Both the position numbers and the translations under genes were made by a program. Below are positions 17,250 through 24,016 of a stretch of 64,000 nt of DNA, in pieces (within the stretch, counting starts at the first letter, position 1; every line of letters starts with the position of its first letter). A model generated the notes under the pieces. That model saw only the letters and a list, made by a program, of their open reading frames with translations, was not told where the DNA came from and made no database searches. This stretch comes from Metabacillus sp. B2-18. GTDB lineage: Bacteria; Bacillota; Bacilli; Bacillales; Bacillaceae. The stretch is from NCBI RefSeq assembly GCF_021117275.1, contig NZ_CP088245.1:3385501-3449500 (forward strand), written 5' to 3'.

Positions 17250-17425
17250 TAAGATTATTCCACAAACAGTGGAATGAATTTGAAATTAGACATTTTTCTG
17301 TTCGTAGTCATCTCTTAGAAAGAGAGCTAACAATAGGTTGTACACCAAATTCATTCCAACAGTTTTATTTACAGGGTAAAACCACCAATAAAAGACACGT
17401 TATATACTCACTGTTTGTGGTATCT
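17250..17425 (-). ncRNA. Candidate IS110 bridge RNA region
   Basis: Read on the minus strand, this non-coding stretch upstream of the recombinase contains several nested foldbacks: TTTTATT/AATAAAA around a GGTGGTTTTACC stem-loop; then AAACTGTTGGAATGAATTTG pairing, with a few mismatches, to CAAATTCATTCCACTGTTT about 70 nt downstream, enclosing a CTCT/AAGAG hairpin; then CCACTGTTTGTGG. The arrangement of stem-loops with internal loops in the left non-coding end fits the bridge RNA described for IS110 elements. Exact ends, loops and guide bases are inferred, and the region could instead be only DNA-level recombination sites. Confidence 0.45.
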
Positions 17426-17494
17426 ACATTATGGGAGAGGGGAACCATTTTCATTCCTAGGTTGAGAGCGAAAGATCATAATTGTTTTATTTGC

Positions 17495-18154
17495 TTAAAT
17501 ACTAATTTGATTACTCTTTAACTTAGACAATTTAGAATAGTTAGCTTTATACAAATCATGTTGATTTGTATTCCTATTAATGTAACATCCTGCTCCAATT
17601 AACGTATAATTAGCAATTACTAACCCATCACGTAATGTAGCATTAACACCGATAAAACAGTTATCTCTAATAGTAACATTTCCACTAATTACTACATGTG
17701 AAGTAATAAAATTATTATTTCCTATTTCTGTATGATGTCCAATATGATTTCCACTCCACAAGACATTATTTTCACCAATTTCTACAAAAGGCTGAATATT
17801 ATTATTTTCAAGTATAAAACAATGTTCACCTACCTTGACATTACTAGAAATATTGGCTTTAGTACTTATATAGCTCGCTAAACGAAACCCTTTTTCCTTC
17901 GCTTCTTTAATTTTACTCTCTCTAACCTCATTCATCTTTGTATAGGTTAAAGCAGCAAAAAAATAAACATCATCAGTAGATAATTGATTTTCGATGTTCT
18001 CGAAATTGTATACTGGGAGTCCACAATATTCATTACAACCAATGTACCCTGCATCCACCGTAAATCCCACTACTTCATAATCTGAATCCATTGTAAAAAA
18101 ATAATGAGCTAACTCTGCTGTCTTCCCGGTTCCAAAGATAACCAACTTCTTCAT
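17495..18154 (-). CDS. NeuD/PglD-type sugar O- or N-acyltransferase
   Basis: A 219-residue protein with an N-terminal Rossmann-like sugar-binding domain ('MKKLVIFGTGKTAELAHYFF') and a C-terminal left-handed beta-helix of hexapeptide repeats ('VKVGEHCFILENNNIQPFVEIG', 'IGNNNFITSHVVISG', 'NCFIGVNATLRDGL'), the layout of NeuD and PglD. Family members transfer acetyl from acetyl-CoA to an amino or hydroxyl group of a nucleotide sugar or sialic acid. The catalytic histidine is likely in 'GNHIGHHTEIG'. Start 18154 follows seven G residues. The C-terminus ends right at the IS110 element, so the last few residues may have been changed by the insertion. Confidence 0.85.
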   Translation of the reverse strand: MKKLVIFGTGKTAELAHYFFTMDSDYEVVGFTVDAGYIGCNEYCGLPVYNFENIENQLSTDDVYFFAALTYTKMNEVRESKIKEAKEKGFRLASYISTKANISSNVKVGEHCFILENNNIQPFVEIGENNVLWSGNHIGHHTEIGNNNFITSHVVISGNVTIRDNCFIGVNATLRDGLVIANYTLIGAGCYINRNTNQHDLYKANYSKLSKLKSNQISI

Positions 18155-18221
18155 AAATTCCCCCCCTAAATTATCTGTAAAGTAAAGATACATATTTGAG
18201 GCTAAATTGCTGATTTTTTGA

Positions 18222-18911
18222 TTAATTGTACCTTCCATAGTAATTAGTCTCAGTATACTTAACTCCATTTTCGACGACACCAATCAATCGAGATTCAGCT
18301 TTTTCTAAAAGCTCTTTTGCTTTTTGTGCTTTATCTTTCTTAGTCTTTCCACGTTTCACCACCATAACAATACCATCACATTTATTTGCAATAATTTGCG
18401 GATCTGTAACAGTAATAACGGGTGGTGTATCAATAACAACGTAATCGAAAGTCGCTTTTAGTTCTTTGATTACTGACTCCATAGCCTTTGAGTCTAATAG
18501 TTCTGAAGGGTTCGGAGGAATGGGACCACATGTTAATATGTCAAGGTCTGGAACGTAGGTGCTACTAATTGCACCATTTAAGCTGATTTTCTTTGTTAAT
18601 ACACTTGTTAACCCATCGATATTACTAGAATTAAAAGTAAAATGAATAGAGGGTTTTCTTAAATCTGCATCAACAAGGACTACCTTCTTTCCCTGCTGTG
18701 CAAGAACAACTGCCAGGTTAGCAGCTGTCATAGATTTTCCTTCACCTGGTTCAGATGAAGTAATCATAATAGATTTAAGCTCTTTATCTACTGAGGAATA
18801 CATAATACTGGTCCTAATATGCCGATATTGTTCAGTAATAGCCGTATTAGGATTACTATGTGCAATTAATTGAATTGTACTTTTCCCTCTATGCTTCAAT
18901 TTTTGATTCAA
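18222..18911 (-). CDS. BY-kinase (tyrosine-protein kinase, EpsB/CapB/YwqD-like)
   Basis: A 229-residue bacterial tyrosine kinase. Walker A is 'SSEPGEGKSMTAANLA', Walker A' 'VVLVDADLRKP' and Walker B 'FDYVVIDTPP'. The tail 'YTETNYYGRYN' is the tyrosine cluster for autophosphorylation. It acts with the membrane adaptor encoded just upstream (Wzz-like) to control polymer length and export. TTG 18911 has AGGAGGTG six bases upstream, inside the end of the adaptor gene, so the two overlap by 23 bp and are translationally linked. Confidence 0.92.
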   Translation of the reverse strand: MNQKLKHRGKSTIQLIAHSNPNTAITEQYRHIRTSIMYSSVDKELKSIMITSSEPGEGKSMTAANLAVVLAQQGKKVVLVDADLRKPSIHFTFNSSNIDGLTSVLTKKISLNGAISSTYVPDLDILTCGPIPPNPSELLDSKAMESVIKELKATFDYVVIDTPPVITVTDPQIIANKCDGIVMVVKRGKTKKDKAQKAKELLEKAESRLIGVVENGVKYTETNYYGRYN

Positions 18912-19620
18912 GAGCTTCACCTCCTAGTGCCTTTGCTTTAGAACTTTTTTTATGAGAAACTTCTGGAATAGACCCTAAGACAGGGAGTCCAAGATATGAT
19001 TCGATATCATGGCTATTTTTAAATGTATTATCTAGGTACTCCATTAAAAAAATTATTCCAAAGCTAATCATTAAGCCAATGACCAATGCAATAGTAACAT
19101 TCAATACATGTTGTGGCTTTAAAGGTGTAGGGTTCTCATTTAGTTTAGCTTTCGCAAGAATACTAACGTTATCAACATTCATAATTCCAGTAACATTTTG
19201 TTGGAATGTTTCAGATACAGTATTTGCAATTTCGACTGCCTTTCTTGGATTTACATCTTCAACGAATATCGAAAAAACCTGCGAGTTTGCTTGACTGTTT
19301 ATGGAGATATTACTATTTAGCTCCTCAACACTTTGTGATAGACTAAGTTTATCAATTACTTTGTCTAAAATTACAGGACTCTTTATAATATCGCTATAGG
19401 TATTAATTAAATCTACATTACTCCTTAATAAATTAGCATCTAACTGATTCTGCGTGTCTTTTTGATTTACTAGTAGTTGTGTAGATGCCTGATAAATTGG
19501 TGTTAATAAGAAAATTGAAATAGCACCACTAACTAGGGATGCAATTAAAGGAATAAGAACAATTAAGATCCAGCGTTTTTTTAGGGTATGAAACATAGCC
19601 CTTAAACTAATTTCATCCAT
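18889..19620 (-). CDS. Wzz/CapA-type chain-length and kinase-activator membrane protein
   Basis: A 243-residue polysaccharide co-polymerase (EpsA/YwqC/CapA family). It has an N-terminal membrane helix ('WILIVLIPLIASLVSGAIS'), the external domain with 'TPIYQASTQLLVNQ', and a second helix ('VTIALVIGLMISFGIIFLMEYL') preceded by the proline motif 'NPTPLKPQHVLN'. The cytoplasmic tail 'LPVLGSIPEV' activates the BY-kinase. ATG 19620 is preceded by GTGGAGG. It is the first gene of the polysaccharide operon, about 260 nt downstream of the predicted promoter. Confidence 0.92.
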   Translation of the reverse strand: MDEISLRAMFHTLKKRWILIVLIPLIASLVSGAISIFLLTPIYQASTQLLVNQKDTQNQLDANLLRSNVDLINTYSDIIKSPVILDKVIDKLSLSQSVEELNSNISINSQANSQVFSIFVEDVNPRKAVEIANTVSETFQQNVTGIMNVDNVSILAKAKLNENPTPLKPQHVLNVTIALVIGLMISFGIIFLMEYLDNTFKNSHDIESYLGLPVLGSIPEVSHKKSSKAKALGGEALESKIEA

Positions 19621-19883
19621 TTTTTCCTCCACAAATATAGTCGTGTGAATCAAAACATTATATTTCACCTTTTTAATTGACCAAAAGAAATGTAGTATTT
19701 GATAATAAAAGGATTAAATATTAAGTTCTAGATATACAAGTTAAACTAGGGCATCTAACCCCTCCTCACATTACACTCTCGACAACTTGTGTCTAAGGTC
19801 AAAGATCATTAACCCACAGCATAACCGAGTACCTCCATTGACAATGGTAAGGAGATATCACCAAACTAGTATGTATAATTTTT
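19621..19883 (-). other. Long, structured-looking 5' leader of the polysaccharide operon
   Basis: No gene is evident. On the minus strand several foldbacks follow the promoter: CCATTGTCAATGG, GGTTAA with TTGACC, and GACA with TGTC, ending near GGAGGGGTTAGATGCCC. I could not match it to any riboswitch consensus that I know. A leader of about 260 nt with hairpins suggests a regulatory RNA or antitermination element. Confidence 0.4.
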
Positions 19884-19889
19884 TTCTTA

Positions 19890-19917
19890 ATACTAACTGC
19901 TTACCACTACATCTCAA
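19890..19917 (-). promoter_or_regulatory. Probable sigma-A promoter of the polysaccharide operon
   Basis: On the minus strand TTGAGA, a 16-bp spacer and TAGTAT form a reasonable sigma-A promoter. Transcription would start near 19883 and run into the Wzz-like gene at 19620. Confidence 0.5.
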
Positions 19918-19989
19918 TTATGTTCTCATTAAAGAACAAAACGATATACCTTTATTTAACTATATATGTATATACTGTAATTCATGTGA

Positions 19990-20520
19990 TCATATGTAAT
20001 CTTTTGGATTAGGTCTATTTTCATAATAGTACTTTATAAAGAACAAGTCAATGAACTTTTTTATTTTTGTAAAGAGAGGTATGTCTGGGTAATTAAATCC
20101 ATTTCCATTATCTCCTATTGTTACTCCGACAATAGTGTCTTTATTCGAGTTGAAGTTTTTTTCACCCTCTAATTTATAAACAGAAATGATGAATTTTGTG
20201 TTTCATTTACTTCATAAGATTCTACCTCGCTCACACCATTTTTGACAAAAATTAATGCGTGAATCTCATATCCTTCACCCGTCTTCTTTCATGAAAACAA
20301 TAGGGTATAGAATTGATCTTCTGTTGTAATGGGACTATATATATTAGACACATTATTTTTATTTCTATTTTTTATTATAATGTTTAACAACTAAATGAAG
20401 CTGATGATCATTTGAAAGCGAGATCACGTAATAACTAAGTATTTCTCTCCAACATTGATTTCTCTCTGCTTGTCATTTATGTTGTACTGATCGACATTTT
20501 AGATTGAGTGAGTTCAGAAG
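19990..20520 (-). pseudogene. Decayed gene, possible former lipoprotein
   Basis: Reading the minus strand in shifting frames gives plausible protein segments: 'NINDKQREINVGEKYLVI', 'VISLSNDHQLHLVVKHYNK', 'SPITTEDQFYTLLF', 'KTGEGYEIHALIFVKNGV', and a clean last segment of about 60 residues including 'TIVGVTIGDNGNGFNYPDI' and ending with TGA at 19990-19992. Stops and frameshifts separate them, so the gene is broken. An upstream stretch reading 'LLIGCTS' may be a remnant of a lipobox. I do not recognise the family. Confidence 0.55.
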
Positions 20521-20555
20521 TACATCCAATAAGCAGGATACGTAATTGATCTTCT

Positions 20556-20768
20556 TCAATCTCCTCTATTATCTCCAAAGCTGTCAGAGGAATCATTTGC
20601 ATCATGGTGATCATGCTTGTGGTGGGAATCACCAATAAAAAATGTTGGGATAAAGGACAATTTTCCCTTTCTATTCTTACTATTTTTCCTCGATTTTGTT
20701 CCAATTCCAACTGCTAGCCCAATGAAAAGAAGTGTAATAAATATTAACAACGTAATAAAACCTATCAC
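20556..20768 (-). CDS. Small single-pass membrane protein with His/Asp-rich tail
   Basis: A 70-residue protein starting at GTG 20768, eight bases after AGGGGG, which supports real translation. It has one membrane helix ('GFITLLIFITLLFIGLAVGIG'), a basic linker ('KSRKNSKNRKGK') and a tail with 'DSHHKHDHHDAND'. The tail could bind metal, but this is only suggested by composition. The topology implies a cytoplasmic tail by the positive-inside rule. It lies beside the decayed gene and diverges from the DUF3889 gene. Function unknown. Confidence 0.55.
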   Translation of the reverse strand: MIGFITLLIFITLLFIGLAVGIGTKSRKNSKNRKGKLSFIPTFFIGDSHHKHDHHDANDSSDSFGDNRGD

Positions 20769-20894
20769 TACTATTTCCCCCTTATTATTTTCTTTCTTCT
20801 TTCCCTCTTACTCCCTCCATATGATTAAACCTCTCAACCTATGTATGAATTTCAATGTATTGGTAAAAATATGTAGCAAGGATGGTGTTCATAG

Positions 20895-21209
20895 GTGAAG
20901 AAATGGATATTTTTTCTTACAATACTGTACGGATTAACAGCAACACAGGTTTCATTTTCGCCTGAAGTTCATGCTGTTTCTCAAAAAACATGGGAAGATG
21001 TTGCAGTAAAAGAAACAAAAAAACGTTACCCATTATCACAGGTATTGTTTTCTCAAAAGATTTGGGACAAAAAGAAGAAGGATTTTACAGTTAAGCAATA
21101 TCGCTTAACATTACGTGAAGGTATGGACGATTTTGCTGTCTATACAACCATAACATATGATTCAAAAACTGGTGAAATTAAAAAGATTCAGGTTGTACCG
21201 GAGGCATAG
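20895..21209 (+). CDS. yqzG: Secreted DUF3889 family protein, YqzG-like
   Basis: A 104-residue exported protein: a signal peptide ('KKWIFFLTILYGLTATQVSF' then 'VHAVS', a likely signal peptidase site) followed by a compact domain with 'TWEDVAVKETKKRYPLSQVL' and a C-terminal 'YDSKTGEIKKIQVV'. The start is GTG with AAGGATGG upstream. Its neighbours (aroK, yqzE and comG on the opposite strand) match the position of yqzG in B. subtilis. Function is unknown; the fold resembles small PepSY-like domains, but that is a guess. Confidence 0.75.
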   Translation: MKKWIFFLTILYGLTATQVSFSPEVHAVSQKTWEDVAVKETKKRYPLSQVLFSQKIWDKKKKDFTVKQYRLTLREGMDDFAVYTTITYDSKTGEIKKIQVVPEA

Positions 21210-21257
21210 GTGGTGCCTGTCACTTCCCGATATTTGTAAAATAATGTCGACCGGATT

Positions 21258-21298
21258 AGCTCTGTCATATAAATTAACTTTAATGACAGAGTATTTTT
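21258..21298 (+). terminator. Intrinsic terminator after yqzG
   Basis: CTCTGTCAT, a 14-nt loop and ATGACAGAG are followed by GTATTTTTA. The U-tract is moderate. Confidence 0.5.
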
Positions 21299-21310
21299 AT
21301 GTTGCTAGTA

Positions 21311-21347
21311 AAAAGAAAAACAGCACAGTTTTTATAACTGCACTGTT
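21311..21347 (-). terminator. Intrinsic terminator after yqzE
   Basis: On the minus strand AACAGTGCAGTT and AACTGTGCTGTT pair with two G-U wobbles around a short loop and are followed by TTTTC. It would end the comG-aroK-yqzE transcript. Confidence 0.6.
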
Positions 21348-21358
21348 CTCTTACCTCT

Positions 21359-21553
21359 TTATCGATCTTTTTTCTTATTCATTAACAATCTTACTGCAAA
21401 AGGCAAAACACCTAACCAACGATTACTGTAATAAGAAGAGGATGCATCAAGATCCTTGCGTTCCTGCCGTTGCTGTTTTCTTGTTTCTTTAGGCGTGTCC
21501 ATAAATTTCACAATTTGTTGTGTAACATACTTAACGTAATCATTTGTAGACAA
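21359..21553 (-). CDS. yqzE: YqzE-like small protein
   Basis: A 64-residue protein starting at TTG 21553, seven bases after GAGGTG. It matches the YqzE family: 'STNDYVKYVTQQIVKFMDTP' at the start, a charged middle and 'WLGVLPFAVRLLM' plus a basic tail at the end. YqzE accompanies comG and aroK in Bacillus genomes and is thought to be co-expressed with competence genes. It may be membrane-associated through the last hydrophobic stretch. Its function is unknown. Confidence 0.8.
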   Translation of the reverse strand: MSTNDYVKYVTQQIVKFMDTPKETRKQQRQERKDLDASSSYYSNRWLGVLPFAVRLLMNKKKDR

Positions 21554-21605
21554 GGTAAAACACCTCAATTATTAATGGTATCTACCTCTATTTATTTCCA
21601 AAGTT

Positions 21606-22103
21606 CTAAGCATTTAATCGTATACTTATTTCATTCACAATATCTTCAATACTTTTTTGTGCCGTTTCAATTAACAAAGTACAATCTTCATAAAAGCTTA
21701 CTCGTGATTGATATAAATCAGTAAGCTCTAGTTTTGATTTTTTACTTGCTAAAGGTCGACTTTTATCTGAGTGAACACGTTCGTAGATTGTATCAATATC
21801 TGCATGAAGCATCACGATCCTACCATGTTCTTTCATCCAAGCTCTATTTTCTTCCTTAATAACAATCCCACCGCCGGTTGTAATAATAATGTCCTTTGTT
21901 GGAAGTTCTTTTAAGACTTTCGTTTCTTGATCGCGAAAGAAGGCTTCACCATATTCTTCAAATATTTCTTTAATGCTTTTATTTAATTTTTTTACGATTT
22001 CTTGATCTGTATCAATAACAGGAAGTTGCATGTTTTGTGAAAGTTGTTGACCAACTGTTGTTTTTCCTGCTCCCATAAATCCAGTTAAATATATTGCTTC
22101 CAA
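21606..22103 (-). CDS. aroK: Shikimate kinase
   Basis: A 165-residue shikimate kinase, catalysing ATP-dependent formation of shikimate-3-phosphate in aromatic amino acid synthesis. The P-loop is 'GFMGAGKTTVGQQL', the shikimate-binding Asp-Arg region is 'DTDQEI' with 'FFRDQET', and 'IITTGGGIV' and 'RPLAS' complete the active site. TTG 22103 is eight bases after GGAGG; a GTG 15 nt upstream would overlap that site. It follows comGG closely and probably shares its transcript, as in B. subtilis. Confidence 0.93.
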   Translation of the reverse strand: MEAIYLTGFMGAGKTTVGQQLSQNMQLPVIDTDQEIVKKLNKSIKEIFEEYGEAFFRDQETKVLKELPTKDIIITTGGGIVIKEENRAWMKEHGRIVMLHADIDTIYERVHSDKSRPLASKKSKLELTDLYQSRVSFYEDCTLLIETAQKSIEDIVNEISIRLNA

Positions 22104-22144
22104 AACCAGTTCCTCCACGTTTTCTTTCTACAATACCATAATTT

Positions 22145-22525
22145 TTAATATTCAGACCATAAAATCATTTCATTTATTGAAGAATCATATTGATAAGATG
22201 CTGTATATTCTTTTCCTTCATTTGTTTGACATGTGATAGAAACATGAAAAATCAGTGGTGAGACTTCCTGAACTAGGTAATTATATTGACCATTAAACGT
22301 GTTCACTGATATCTGTTCATTAAGTAAAGCAGTTCCATCCTTCACTTCCAATAGTGACCTTTCAACTGCAACTTGCATGATTGAATCAAGAGCATAATAT
22401 TGTTTTGTTTCTTCATAAAAATTCTTTTCATTTACTAAGGACATTGAGATATGTGCTGTTATTAGTAAACAGAAAAACACGACCACCATCATACTTGGCA
22501 AAATGAACCCTTTTTCGTCCTTCAT
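22145..22525 (-). CDS. comGG: ComGG, competence pseudopilus minor component
   Basis: A 126-residue minor pseudopilin-like protein. 'MKDEKGFILPSMMVVVFFCLLITAHI' is a prepilin-type N-terminus with membrane helix, although it has IL-P rather than the standard TLIE after the cleavage glycine. The rest is a poorly conserved extracellular domain. The start overlaps comGF's stop by 4 bp. Identification rests on its being the seventh gene of the comG operon. Confidence 0.85.
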   Translation of the reverse strand: MKDEKGFILPSMMVVVFFCLLITAHISMSLVNEKNFYEETKQYYALDSIMQVAVERSLLEVKDGTALLNEQISVNTFNGQYNYLVQEVSPLIFHVSITCQTNEGKEYTASYQYDSSINEMILWSEY

Positions 22526-23025
22526 ACTTTAACTAATTCCTTATACGTTCTAAATGTATAAGTGTAGACTTTCCCAGCCTCACTTATGACAGAAAGTTGA
22601 ATACCCCTGTCAACCTGGTGAAAAGTCATTGTTTTTACTTTTAAAAGGAGGATTTCATGGCCTCTGTCAGCTATTTGTCTACGAATTAGGTTTTTATAGT
22701 GATTAATACTAACATGTTGTCCAGTATTATTAGTGAACGTTAATTCTGTATCCTGAATGGTAATGTTACTTGATTCTTTAAATTCCCTATGAAGTTGAAT
22801 AATAAAAAGTTCCCATTCAAATGGTCTTAAGTCTTCAGGATGTTGAGAATGAGAAATTAAAAAGTGAAAAATAATGGTGAGAGTTGAAATAATGAAGGAG
22901 TAAATGAAAAAGGTTAGAAGCATATTCAAAAACGTATACCCCCGTTCGTTAAGATACAAGAAGGCAAACCGATTTTGTTTTTTTATACAAACTTGTCCAT
23001 TCCATACAAGCCTTTTGATCCGCAC
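22522..23025 (-). CDS. comGF: ComGF, competence pseudopilus minor component
   Basis: A protein of up to 167 residues whose hydrophobic segment 'GYTFLNMLLTFFIYSFIISTL' and following 'HPEDLRPFEWELFIIQLHREF' match the ComGF family. The assembled pseudopilus pulls DNA across the wall. The start is uncertain: GTG 23025 has AAGGAGG only three bases away, and later TTG starts would give a shorter N-terminus. The 5' end overlaps comGE. Confidence 0.83.
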   Translation of the reverse strand: MRIKRLVWNGQVCIKKQNRFAFLYLNERGYTFLNMLLTFFIYSFIISTLTIIFHFLISHSQHPEDLRPFEWELFIIQLHREFKESSNITIQDTELTFTNNTGQHVSINHYKNLIRRQIADRGHEILLLKVKTMTFHQVDRGIQLSVISEAGKVYTYTFRTYKELVKV

Positions 23026-23281
23026 CTTCCTCCTTCCATATTAAGTGATAAATCACAGAATCTTTTTCAATATCTTCGTTTACCTTGTCAAAGTCCGAAA
23101 AAGCTACCGATTGAATTTTCTCGTGTAATAATTTCAATGCATCAGAAGTTTGTTTTGTTGTAACTCGCTCTTGTGTGATAAGAACAAGCTGAGGGATAAG
23201 GATGGAGACTATTAATATCCACATACTAAATGCTGTGATTGTTTCAGCTAATGAATAGCCTTTATAGTTCTTGAAGAGCAA
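22949..23281 (-). CDS. comGE: ComGE, competence pseudopilus minor component
   Basis: A 110-residue pseudopilin with an N-terminal 'YKGYSLAETITAFSMWILIV' prepilin helix. The start is inferred. TTG 23281 is five bases after AAAGGG and places seven residues before the cleavage glycine, as in B. subtilis; TTG 23296, preceded by AAGGTGG, is the alternative. The C-terminal 'GADQKACMEW...KTKSVCLL' holds two cysteines that could form a disulfide. It overlaps comGD by 20 bp. Confidence 0.82.
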   Translation of the reverse strand: MLFKNYKGYSLAETITAFSMWILIVSILIPQLVLITQERVTTKQTSDALKLLHEKIQSVAFSDFDKVNEDIEKDSVIYHLIWKEEGADQKACMEWTSLYKKTKSVCLLVS

Positions 23282-23717
23282 AACGACCCTTTCCAAGATA
23301 AAAAACCACCTTATAAGACTGATTGTAATAGGTAATGTGCATAGTTCCACTTGCTCGAATTGATCCGTTAGGATTATAAGTGATTCGGTTTGAAAATACT
23401 TCAGCCTCAAGTTTAATTCTGCTGTCATACTTTCTTTCAATAAGAATTGACCCAAGCTTTGTCCCTTCAATTGTATATTTGTTCTGACTCGGTACAAATA
23501 CTATATATGCTCTTTCTTCATTTATCAGTGCGTGTTGCTGTGCATACATGACATCTTTTTCAAATGTATCTAAAAAAGTATCTAATACTTTTTGATTATA
23601 AATAGGGACAATATTCGCAATAAAAATCAAGCTCATACTGCTTACAATGGCCAACACAAGAACTGTTTCTAAAAGAGTAAAGCCATTTTTATTAATCTGC
23701 AGCCGGTGCTCCCCCAT
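23262..23717 (-). CDS. comGD: ComGD, competence pseudopilus minor component
   Basis: A 151-residue type II pseudopilin with 'KNGFTLLETVLVLAIVSSMSL' as the prepilin signal and helix, followed by the globular domain ('YAQQHALINEERAYIVF', 'ITYNPNGSIRASGTM'). ATG 23717 has GGAG upstream and lies within the last codons of comGC, so the genes overlap. ComGD is a minor pseudopilin needed for DNA binding during transformation. Confidence 0.88.
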   Translation of the reverse strand: MGEHRLQINKNGFTLLETVLVLAIVSSMSLIFIANIVPIYNQKVLDTFLDTFEKDVMYAQQHALINEERAYIVFVPSQNKYTIEGTKLGSILIERKYDSRIKLEAEVFSNRITYNPNGSIRASGTMHITYYNQSYKVVFYLGKGRFALQEL

Positions 23718-24006
23718 CAGAAACCACTCCATCTGCGGCAATTACAACCGTATTTCCATTTGGACATACTGGTGTGTTTCGTAAATAACCACCTGTTTCT
23801 AATTCTCCTACTGTAGGTATTTTTTTATGATCAATTTGATAAGATGTTACTTGAGCCTGCACCATATTAATAAGCCCATCACAGCCTTTTTTTTGAATAC
23901 TGCTATTATGCTTCGTGACATTTGGAATCGTAATAAGCAGCAATACTGTAATAACGAGTAATACAATTAACATTTCAATTAACGTAAATCCTTTTTCATT
24001 CTTCAT
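23692..24006 (-). CDS. comGC: ComGC, major competence pseudopilin
   Basis: A 104-residue major pseudopilin. 'MKNEKGFTLIEMLIVLLVI' is the full prepilin peptidase site and helix, with Phe after the cleavage glycine and Glu at +5. The domain has two cysteines ('KKGCDGL', 'TPVCPNG'), consistent with the intramolecular disulfide formed by BdbDC in B. subtilis ComGC, and ends with a Gly/Ala-rich tail. It polymerises into the transformation pilus. Confidence 0.95.
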   Translation of the reverse strand: MKNEKGFTLIEMLIVLLVITVLLLITIPNVTKHNSSIQKKGCDGLINMVQAQVTSYQIDHKKIPTVGELETGGYLRNTPVCPNGNTVVIAADGVVSDGGAPAAD

Positions 24007-24016
24007 CGTATACCTC

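Larger units (their letters stand above)
16020..17490 (-). mobile_element. IS110-family insertion sequence (ends not exactly defined)
   Basis: One intact IS110-type recombinase gene is flanked by about 250 nt of non-coding sequence upstream and a short segment downstream. IS110 elements lack classical inverted repeats and often make no target duplication, so the ends given here are estimates. The left end probably lies close to the acyltransferase stop at 17495. The element divides the polysaccharide operon between the NeuD-like gene and rfbA. Confidence 0.65.

Noticed and set aside
17117..17521. Plus-strand frame of 134 residues in the IS110 region
   Set aside because: It overlaps the recombinase start and the candidate structured RNA on the opposite strand, with no ribosome site or domain.
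19621..19883. c-di-GMP, ydaO-type or T-box riboswitch in the operon leader
   Set aside because: None of the sequence motifs of those classes that I could recall is present.
19787..19999. Plus-strand frame of 70 residues
   Set aside because: It crosses the promoter and leader of the polysaccharide operon and has no ribosome site or recognisable features.
20477..20710. Minus-strand frame of 77 residues
   Set aside because: A different frame of the small membrane protein gene running into the decayed gene; the 20556-20768 frame has the ribosome site and membrane helix.
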